Made by a program: the position numbers and the translations under genes. The notes beneath the pieces are model-generated. The model saw only the letters and a program-made list of their open reading frames with translations, was not told the DNA's origin and searched no databases. Of a stretch of DNA of 64,000 nt, positions 58,199 to 64,000 are shown one piece after another (within the stretch, counting starts at the first letter, position 1; every line of letters begins with the position of its first letter). The DNA is from Caldisericia bacterium (lineage in GTDB: Bacteria > Caldisericota > Caldisericia > JAAYUI01), in contig JAGOOO010000001.1 of the NCBI GenBank assembly GCA_017992475.1, positions 180,893 to 244,892 of the forward strand. The letters are read 5' to 3'.

Positions 58199-58210
58199 AA
58201 TCCGGCACGC
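58180..58210. other. Perfect 11-base inverted repeat spanning the tRNA-Arg promoter -10 box
   Basis: GCGTGCCGGAT, nine bases (TTTAACATA) and ATCCGGCACGC form an 11-bp stem. Its right arm ends on the first two bases of the tRNA. No T run follows, so a plain terminator for the upstream gene is unlikely; a regulator site or a processing structure is possible. Confidence 0.7.
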
Positions 58211-58282
58211 GCCCATAGCTCAACTGGACAGAGCGGTGGCCTCCGGAGCCGCAGGTTAGGGGTTCGAATCCCCTTGGGCGCG
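58209..58282 (+). tRNA. tRNA-Arg (CCG)
   Basis: Cloverleaf on the plus strand with acceptor GCGCCCA/TGGGCGC, discriminator G, anticodon loop CTCCGGA giving CCG, T-loop TTCGAAT. No CCA encoded. The 3' end overlaps the methyltransferase gene on the other strand by 27 bases. Confidence 0.95.
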
Positions 58283-58891
58283 CTTTCTTTTTATGACATA
58301 TATCCCAGCGCATTCGGAAATTTGAGAATAGAACACCAGATAGCCCAAATCAGAAATTCTTTTTACAAGAATATTTGCATCCCAGTAAAATTCGTCATCG
58401 TCCCAAAGATCAAGGTATCTGTTTTTGCATTCGTCAAGTTTGATGCGGTTTTCAAATGAGATGTCACCAATAACCATGAATCCCGCTTCTTTTATGTGAT
58501 AATTAAAACATTTTTCGATTATCTGGAGCTTTGTTTCGTCACAAAATTCATGAAATAGATAATTTGAAACTACTCTGTCAAATTTCTGCCCATCCAGAAA
58601 ATCAAATGGTTTTGTGACATCGGCTTGGAATATCCTGGCTCCTGGAACATTAGCTCTGCATATTTCAGCCATTTTTGGCGAGAAATCAATCCCAAAAACG
58701 TTTCTTGCAATATCCGCATACAACACGGCAAGTGCTCCCGTACCAATGCCGAGTTCCAACACAGAACATTCCTCGCCAATATTTGAATGGTTTAGAACAG
58801 AAAGAAGTGTGTCCCTGAAACCAATAAAGGGGAATTCATTGTTTCCCGTGCAGTCATCATATCGGGCCGACCACTTGTCAAAAAGATCCAG
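58256..58891 (-). CDS. Class I SAM methyltransferase with non-standard start
   Basis: The SAM motif VLELGIGTGALAVLYADIA and VFGIDFSPKM are clear. A shorter product starting at GTG 58762 would begin within that motif, which is too late. The frame is open upstream to 58891 and encodes a sensible N-terminus (DLFDKWSARYDD ... FPFIGFRDTLL) typical of YrrT-like methyltransferases. No ATG, GTG or TTG exists in that stretch; CTG at 58889-58891 is the best candidate, 13 bases after the mcsA stop. The last nine residues (AQGDSNP end) come from antisense tRNA sequence. The substrate is unknown. Confidence 0.72.
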   Translation of the reverse strand: MDLFDKWSARYDDCTGNNEFPFIGFRDTLLSVLNHSNIGEECSVLELGIGTGALAVLYADIARNVFGIDFSPKMAEICRANVPGARIFQADVTKPFDFLDGQKFDRVVSNYLFHEFCDETKLQIIEKCFNYHIKEAGFMVIGDISFENRIKLDECKNRYLDLWDDDEFYWDANILVKRISDLGYLVFYSQISECAGIYVIKRKRAQGDSNP

Positions 58892-58904
58892 TCTTTCTGA
58901 CCGA

Positions 58905-59375
58905 TCAGTCGCTTGGCTGAATATTTTTGGATTTTTGGGACTGGGATTTTAGATAATCCCTTATTTTTGCAGCGTCTTCAAAACGCTCTTCTTGGATGGC
59001 CCTTTCAAGGTCACTTTTGAGCGATTCGGTACTTTCCCTGGAGAGCGAGAATTCATTTATAATCGCACCAAGCCTCTCCTTGAAGGCAATGTAGCAAGCC
59101 GGGCAACCAATATAATTGTCTTTTACAAAGGCAAGGTATTTTTTGCCACAATTGGGGCAAGCCAGATCAATATCCTTCTGCTCCCTTGCCTGTGCAACCA
59201 CGCTTGAGAGCCAGTCAGAAACACCCTTTTGGCCAAAAGTGGCCTGGGCCCTCCTTGACTCCAGCATTTTTTTTGCGCAATCGTCGCATATATATAATTC
59301 AAGGACTTTCGTTGAGCCTATCACCTGAACATAGTGCCCAGTCGCTTCCTTTTGTTTGCAAATCTGACAAAGCAT
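58905..59375 (-). CDS. mcsA: McsA-like protein with zinc-finger Cys pairs and UvrB/UvrC motif
   Basis: This 156-residue protein has four CxxC pairs (CQIC, CDDC, CPNC, CPAC) and a C-terminal UvrB/UvrC motif (about 115-150; LKSDLERAIQEERFEDAAKIRDYL). It resembles McsA, which in Firmicutes activates the McsB arginine kinase and feeds ClpCP; no mcsB or clpC is visible here, so the role may differ. It is upstream of the methyltransferase on the same strand. Confidence 0.87.
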   Translation of the reverse strand: MLCQICKQKEATGHYVQVIGSTKVLELYICDDCAKKMLESRRAQATFGQKGVSDWLSSVVAQAREQKDIDLACPNCGKKYLAFVKDNYIGCPACYIAFKERLGAIINEFSLSRESTESLKSDLERAIQEERFEDAAKIRDYLKSQSQKSKNIQPSD

Positions 59376-59404
59376 TTACACTTCCTTTCAAAACCAATTA
59401 TAAT
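59375..59404 (+). promoter_or_regulatory. Promoter of acpS
   Basis: TTTACA (59375-59380), 18 bases, perfect TATAAT (59399-59404), ending 13 bases before the ATG. The leader would be about seven bases. Confidence 0.6.
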
Positions 59405-59417
59405 ATAGGGGAATCAG

Positions 59418-59765
59418 ATGTCCACCATTAAAGGAATAGGTTTTGACCTAGTAGATTGTGACAGATTCAGGGCCATGGCCCAAAAAAGGCCGACCCTGAT
59501 TGAAAGGCTTTTTTCTCCGGAAGAAATTGCCTATGCGAACAAATATTCGGACCCGACGGTCCACCTTTGCGCATGCTTTGCGGTCAAGGAGGCCTACCTA
59601 AAAGCGCTTGGGACTGGAATCAATGGCCAGGTGCTAAAAAATATAGAGATGGGACATGAAAAAACCGGGACCCCCTTTGTCACCATTTCTGGTGAGAGGG
59701 TCCCGGCGCTCGTTTCAGTAAGCCACACCGACAAGACTGCCGGTGCTGTCGTGATACTCTTCTAG
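59418..59765 (+). CDS. acpS: Holo-[acyl-carrier-protein] synthase
   Basis: This 115-residue AcpS transfers 4'-phosphopantetheine from CoA to acyl carrier protein. Motifs: GIGFDLVDCDRF (Asp metal ligand), FAVKEAYLKALGTG (Glu, Lys) and the final SVSHTDKTAGAVV strand. The length is normal. A 42-base imperfect hairpin lies near its 3' end at 59665-59706. The gene converges with the large surface-protein gene, with seven bases between their stops. Confidence 0.95.
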   Translation: MSTIKGIGFDLVDCDRFRAMAQKRPTLIERLFSPEEIAYANKYSDPTVHLCACFAVKEAYLKALGTGINGQVLKNIEMGHEKTGTPFVTISGERVPALVSVSHTDKTAGAVVILF

Positions 59766-59772
59766 ATTGTCG

Positions 59773-62700
59773 CTATTTCTTGCACTTTGTTGAATCAGGT
59801 GGAATAATTACTGTTATCTGCTTGAGTGCATTGTTCCATTCGACTTTCTGCCCAAGTCCATCCTCAATGAACTTTCTCATTGGAAGGAAAACTGAACCCT
59901 TGTTATTCTCCGATGCTATTGGCATTGTAACTATAATAGGTTTTTTCCCTTTTTCCGTCTTGGTGAAGGTATTTTTGCCAATAGTATGAGTAATAATGGT
60001 TCCATTTGGCAATGTGATCGTTACCAATCCCGCTTTGTAATCTACTGTGCCACCCATCATCTTTTCTGCAAGATATCTTAATGGGACAAGCGTATTACCT
60101 TTTGAAACATACGGGGTTGTGGGAAGTGGTGGATTTGGTTCTGCTCCGTTGATATTTGGCTGTTTGCCATCACCAGTGACCCAGAGTCTGGCTTCAGTGC
60201 CCCACCAGATTGTATACTTGAGCGTTGTCTTGTTGCCAGCCTGGTCAACAACTTCAAATGATACTTCGTTGGCACCAAACTTCTTTGGCTGATAATCATA
60301 GTAGAACATGCCATCAGGCTCAACCTGTATTATCTGGGAGCCAACAGAAACAAGTGCTTCTGGCTCTGTTTTGCCCTGGATTTCAATCGTATTGCAGTTT
60401 GAGGATTCTGCCGGGCCTGGCTTGATTATGCTGGCCTGTGGTGCAATTGTATCCTTAATGATGGTGACCTGTTTTGTCTGGCTGTTACCCGCATCATCTT
60501 CCGCGACGACCGTGAAGACATTTTTGCCCTCATTGAGATTAACAATACTTTCAAAGTAGCCGGCATTCGGAACCTTCGTTGTGTCACCTTTTGGGTCAGG
60601 CTGGACAATTGGGACCTGCTTGCCATTGATAAGTATGTTTGGAACAACAAAGCGGAGCTTTTCAGTGTCCTCATACATTGCAAGTTCAGTTGAATCGCCA
60701 ATGCCTGCAATCTTGTAGGTATTGTCCCTTGTGAGGACAGTGTCGCCAACTGGATAGGTTATGTTGAACGTCGGGGCAATTGTATCAATCTTGAAATCGT
60801 AAGATTTGAGCTCTTCTGTCCCATAGGTGTCCTCAGCATACCAATACAAGGTGTCGATGCGCTGTGCATCGGCAAGCGGTGACCAATTTCCAGGCTCCCA
60901 CTTGATGTACTGGTCTTTCTTCCAGTTCCACCAGACCTTTATTGTTGCGGTTTTGGAAGTGCAAACAAAATCAATTGACGGCGGATGGACAAACCAGCCA
61001 TTTTTGCCGTCTGGCTGTGGCGGCTTTATTAAAAGTGTTGTTTCAGGGATTGGAGGAGCGATAAAGAAAGACACCGACTCCCCGCCCTGTTGATCCTTAC
61101 TAGTTACCATAGTGATTTTGTAGTCTGTCGAGCTAACTTCCGGGGACACAATTCCAGAAGTTGGACTGATAACAATTTTGAAGACTCCACCACTCTGGAT
61201 CTTTGATGGTATTTGGATTGTGAGCACATTACCAGAGCCAGTTGCAGACTGCACCTGCACACCATTGATAGTTATACTGTCCGGAGGGATGTCCTTCGGC
61301 ATAATGGTTGTATTTGGGAAAGTAAGTGTAAACGATGATCCAGTATCAAGGTCACCAGTAAAGGCAAGGCTCCCCTCAATGACCCAGGTAGCTATGGCTT
61401 TTGCATTGATTGGTTTCACTAAAACATTGTCAATGGTGATGCGTTTGATGATGATTGAGTATTCGTCTGTTGTGAGGACACCATCAGAACCTTGTGACGT
61501 AAACTTGATCGCATAAGAACCTGGTTGTTCAGGATTTCTTATCTTCGAGGCTTTCGTGAATTCAATCATTACTCCGCCCGGCTGGATTACTTTTGGTGCA
61601 TAGAGCTGAACCTTAAGTTCATCAATGACAACTCTTGGTTTTAGCTTGCACGGTGTTCCATCAACCAATACTGAATCAGCCTGGATGAATTGATTAACTG
61701 TTGTTCCTTTTGGGAAAGAAACTTCGATAATGTCATTTTCTTGCAGTTTGTTTCCAATCTCCACGGAGAACTTGTAATCTGCAATCTGGGAAGCATAAGG
61801 AGGATCAACGACTGGCCTTTGACCTGCTCTTTTTATTTCATAAGGATTTGAATCAACAATCGTTGGTTCAAAATTGGTATAGATCTTTACCTGATAGCTC
61901 CCTCTTGTTGGAGGGTTGATTATTCCAGCTTTTTCAGAGATCTGAACATCAACCTTGCCGCTATTTTCTATTGAGATAGGGGTAATGAAAGACATGGTGC
62001 TTGATAACTGGTGAATGTTTACATCAACGCTAAGAGGCATCCCGTTGACCTTTACAAGTGATGGGTCAATTGTGGCAGGAAGCTTTGTCGTCTTTGGGAA
62101 AACAACAGTAACACGGGATTCTCTGGCGTCAATCGAACCACCTTCACCAACATTGAATGAAATATTATATCCAGAAGCTTCTCCAATTGCTGGATTCGTA
62201 AGTATGACATTGGCAGGTGAAACTTGTGAACGCACGACTTTTAGGGCATTTGAGAAAATAACATCAGGTTCAGCCTCTGTTGATATGCCAACCTTGTAAT
62301 AGCCTGGTTCAGGGGCATTTGTAAAACCAGCTCTATCGGCAATTGTTATTGGAACTGGATCATATGGGCCATTTGGGTCAAGCTGTATGTGGGTTCTGAA
62401 GAGGATCGAGTTTTCATTGTCAAGCCCAAACTTCTCAATAAATTCAGGATTCTTGCGCTTGTTGGTCTTTATTTCCGGAAGACCCTGGCATTTTGTGCAT
62501 GGAGAGGTTCCAATATAAATGGAAGTCAATATTCTCTCAAGCTCATGGTCCCAATATTCGGAATAGCCACCTTTTGGCGGAACATCCGGCATAGTCCACT
62601 CTGGTGGGAAAGTCACCTTAAGCCAGCCATGTATTCCAACCGTTTCATTAATATCAATAAGAACCTTATATGTTGCCGATGTTGAAACCTGTGATGGCTT

Positions 62701-62823
62701 GAAGTACCAGATGTTGAAATTCGATATTTTTTCAGTCCTTGCATAAGAGGGTGACGGGATATTGACAAACAACGAGAGAATTATTGCCAGGATTGCCAGG
62801 AACGTAGAAGTTCTCTTCATCAT
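59773..62823 (-). CDS. 1016-residue exported repeat protein with copper-amine-oxidase-like stalk domain
   Basis: This protein has a signal peptide (about 1-28) and then at least four related Ig-like repeats of about 110-120 residues (FPKTTKLPATIDPSLVKVNG, FPKGTTVNQFIQADSVLVDG, FPNTTIMPKDIPPDSITING with NPxxxGSYxIK closings), two further Ig-like domains (about 690-880), and a copper-amine-oxidase-like domain at the C-terminus (about 905-1010; VPLRYLAEKMMGGTV, LPMRKFIEDGLG). The repeats resemble those of surface-layer or adhesion proteins. It likely sits on the cell surface. ATG-ATG start with GGAGG upstream. Confidence 0.8.
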   Translation of the reverse strand: MMKRTSTFLAILAIILSLFVNIPSPSYARTEKISNFNIWYFKPSQVSTSATYKVLIDINETVGIHGWLKVTFPPEWTMPDVPPKGGYSEYWDHELERILTSIYIGTSPCTKCQGLPEIKTNKRKNPEFIEKFGLDNENSILFRTHIQLDPNGPYDPVPITIADRAGFTNAPEPGYYKVGISTEAEPDVIFSNALKVVRSQVSPANVILTNPAIGEASGYNISFNVGEGGSIDARESRVTVVFPKTTKLPATIDPSLVKVNGMPLSVDVNIHQLSSTMSFITPISIENSGKVDVQISEKAGIINPPTRGSYQVKIYTNFEPTIVDSNPYEIKRAGQRPVVDPPYASQIADYKFSVEIGNKLQENDIIEVSFPKGTTVNQFIQADSVLVDGTPCKLKPRVVIDELKVQLYAPKVIQPGGVMIEFTKASKIRNPEQPGSYAIKFTSQGSDGVLTTDEYSIIIKRITIDNVLVKPINAKAIATWVIEGSLAFTGDLDTGSSFTLTFPNTTIMPKDIPPDSITINGVQVQSATGSGNVLTIQIPSKIQSGGVFKIVISPTSGIVSPEVSSTDYKITMVTSKDQQGGESVSFFIAPPIPETTLLIKPPQPDGKNGWFVHPPSIDFVCTSKTATIKVWWNWKKDQYIKWEPGNWSPLADAQRIDTLYWYAEDTYGTEELKSYDFKIDTIAPTFNITYPVGDTVLTRDNTYKIAGIGDSTELAMYEDTEKLRFVVPNILINGKQVPIVQPDPKGDTTKVPNAGYFESIVNLNEGKNVFTVVAEDDAGNSQTKQVTIIKDTIAPQASIIKPGPAESSNCNTIEIQGKTEPEALVSVGSQIIQVEPDGMFYYDYQPKKFGANEVSFEVVDQAGNKTTLKYTIWWGTEARLWVTGDGKQPNINGAEPNPPLPTTPYVSKGNTLVPLRYLAEKMMGGTVDYKAGLVTITLPNGTIITHTIGKNTFTKTEKGKKPIIVTMPIASENNKGSVFLPMRKFIEDGLGQKVEWNNALKQITVIIPPDSTKCKK

Positions 62824-62843
62824 AAATGCCTCCTTAAAAAGCT

Positions 62844-62872
62844 TTATTACAGACTATTTTACCTTTCCACAA
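62844..62872 (-). promoter_or_regulatory. Candidate promoter of the surface-protein gene
   Basis: On the minus strand TTGTGG (62867-62872), 17 bases, TAATAA (62844-62849). It is followed by a leader with GGAGG. Confidence 0.4.
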
Positions 62873-62876
62873 GTAC

Positions 62877-62897
62877 AACCTTAAGCCTGTTAAGGTT
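62877..62897. other. 8-bp inverted repeat in the divergent region
   Basis: AACCTTAA, five bases, TTAAGGTT. It lies just upstream of the surface-protein promoter and 20 bases from the opposite promoter; it may be an operator for one or both. Confidence 0.4.
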
Positions 62898-62917
62898 TTC
62901 AAAACATAAGCTCATTC

Positions 62918-62946
62918 TTGACTTTGTTTCTTTACTTTGTTAACAT
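62918..62946 (+). promoter_or_regulatory. Candidate promoter of the second MFS gene
   Basis: TTGACT (62918-62923), 17 bases, TAACAT (62941-62946), ending 15 bases before the ATG. Confidence 0.5.
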
Positions 62947-62961
62947 TTGCGAAGCCACAAA

Positions 62962-64000
62962 ATGCAGATAAATCCAACGCAATTTAAGTTCAATGGACAA
63001 TATCGCCAAAACCAAATTTTTACTTTTTTTAAGACATATCCAATAAACACAAGGCTTATTTTAATGGCTACTTTCTTTGCGGGTCTTGGTGCCGGAATAA
63101 ATGAAGTCAACTTCAACTATTACCTATTGTCTCTCGGATACAATGAAATTTTTATTGCTACGCTCACCTCTCTCGGAACATTAACGGCAGCAATTGCTTC
63201 CATACCAATGAGCTTTCTCGTCAATAAAGTAGGCAGAAGAAACGCAATTGTAATTAACCAGCTGATTTCATGGCCATTGTTTCTATTGCAGGTCCTATTG
63301 CCAATTTCTCCAATAATCCTGGGCGCTTCGGTAGTTAGCTCGCTGGTCTCAACAATGCAGGGGCTTTCAGAAAGACCGCTTCTCATTGAATCGACTGAAG
63401 AAGGCAAAAGGGTAAATGTTTTTTCTCTTGTGACCATGACATCCCTGGTTGCCGTAATTTCCGGGAATTTCTTTGGTGGAAAATTAACTTATCTTGCAAC
63501 GCAAATGTTCTCCCTGCCCGCCGAATCGCCATGGGCTTACAGGGCAGCGCTTTTTTGCACATCCCTTCTCTCTGGGATAGCCATGAACTGTTACTTGAGA
63601 CTAAAGCATGTCCCGATAAGTGCGGACCACCTAGACACAAGAACAAACAGCCATTTTTTCAAAAGGCTCTTCGGCAACCTGGAGAGTTTTGGTTTCATCT
63701 GGAAGCTGCTTCTGGGACAAATGCTCATTGGATTTGGAGCAGGATTCACTGTTCCACTCTTCTCCCTTTTCTTCAAAAAGGTGTATCATGCCACCGCGGA
63801 CCAGTGGGGAACAATAAGTTCCATAGCCAAATTGCCAATGTTTTTTGGCGTCATGATATCCCCAAAAATAGCGAGGAAGTTTGGCAGCTTGAAAACTGTT
63901 GTGTTCTGCCAGTACTTGTCCATACCATTTCTCTTGCTCACGCTTTATTCTCCAAACATAGCTGTGGCAGGTTTTGGGTTTGCAATAAGACATGCTCTTA
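62962..64000 (+). CDS. MFS transporter, truncated at the window edge
   Basis: An open frame of 346 codons runs off the right edge. It encodes about nine helices so far, with an N-terminal cytoplasmic stretch (about 1-28) and helices beginning at NTRLILMATFFAG; the A-motif-like segment NKVGRRNA lies between helices two and three. The start is ATG at 62962; ATG at 63064 would remove the N-terminal stretch but cut into the first helix. The substrate is unknown. It differs from the MFS protein at 53248. Confidence 0.8.
   Translation, partial: MQINPTQFKFNGQYRQNQIFTFFKTYPINTRLILMATFFAGLGAGINEVNFNYYLLSLGYNEIFIATLTSLGTLTAAIASIPMSFLVNKVGRRNAIVINQLISWPLFLLQVLLPISPIILGASVVSSLVSTMQGLSERPLLIESTEEGKRVNVFSLVTMTSLVAVISGNFFGGKLTYLATQMFSLPAESPWAYRAALFCTSLLSGIAMNCYLRLKHVPISADHLDTRTNSHFFKRLFGNLESFGFIWKLLLGQMLIGFGAGFTVPLFSLFFKKVYHATADQWGTISSIAKLPMFFGVMISPKIARKFGSLKTVVFCQYLSIPFLLLTLYSPNIAVAGFGFAIRHAL

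Noticed and set aside
58023..58313. Minus-strand open frame of 96 codons over the end of the FG-GAP protein gene and tRNA-Arg
   Set aside because: It begins within the tRNA antisense and reads opposite to a well-supported gene; the sequence (PRGFEPLTCGSGG) is a known antisense-tRNA artefact.

Overview
The window comes from an anaerobic, moderately AT-rich bacterium that I cannot place in a named phylum. The core genes are bacterial (groESL, recA, mfd, clpXP, lon, rny, ftsEX, rplU, tyrS). Genes are packed tightly, with many ATGA or TGATG stop/start overlaps. AGA, AGG and ATA codons are frequent. Electron-transfer genes and hypAB point to anaerobic hydrogen- or NADH-linked metabolism. Several exported proteins carry copper-amine-oxidase-like C-terminal domains, FG-GAP repeats or surface-layer-like repeats. 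No rRNA, IS element, prophage or CRISPR array was seen.

Layout. 3-6871 (minus) is a nine-gene operon and the most interesting part of the window. A Rieske protein and two cytochrome b proteins are encoded together with a complete FlxABCD-type NAD(P)H-oxidising flavin/iron-sulfur module, which is normally found next to HdrABC. 7192-9253 (minus) is groES-groEL with a CIRCE-like operator. 9369-18212 (plus) runs yitT-ftsE-ftsX-M23 peptidase-S41 peptidase-Ca ATPase-gmk-rpoZ-plsY, an envelope and division cluster. tlyA (minus) and mfd (plus) are divergent; mfd is followed by a phosphatase-MazG fusion, a Cys-rich DUF6485-like protein and a methyltransferase-like protein. 24691-36059 (minus) is a long proteostasis, DNA-repair and RNA-decay operon: tRNA-Leu, tRNA-Gly, tig, clpP, clpX, lon, rimO, thpR, recA, recX, rny, ymdB. 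36056-37511 holds a double acetyltransferase-like gene and five tRNA genes (Pro, Arg, Arg, Arg, Lys). 37514-44736 (minus) holds a thioredoxin lipoprotein, a propeller protein, rplU-cDPGS-like-argF and a large double-propeller protein. 44752-46240 is a frameshifted MATE transporter. 46338-47399 (plus) is hypAB. 47446-53122 (minus) is hutU, a VWA-FHA protein, tyrS, a membrane protein and a DUF4388-like protein. 53206-64000 holds two MFS transporters, a 1256-residue FG-GAP/transglutaminase-like exported protein, tRNA-Arg, a methyltransferase, an mcsA-like gene, acpS and a 1016-residue surface protein.

How the first operon may work (inference): NADH electrons enter FlxA (FAD, 2Fe-2S), pass through the FlxB/FlxC 4Fe-4S clusters and FlxD, and reach the ferredoxin tail fused to the b6-like cytochrome. 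That cytochrome keeps both haem histidine pairs. The second, full-length cytochrome b keeps the quinol-site PDWY motif and the b-L haem histidines but has lost both b-H ligands. The pair could therefore split the two halves of a classical bc complex between two proteins, joining a quinone pool to NAD(H) or ferredoxin.

A second theme is translation from very short leaders. At least nine genes have a good -35/-10 promoter whose -10 box ends only 6-17 bases before the start codon, mostly with no Shine-Dalgarno sequence, which suggests common leaderless or near-leaderless mRNAs. Internal operon genes and groES, the Rieske gene and the surface protein use normal AGGAG-type sites.
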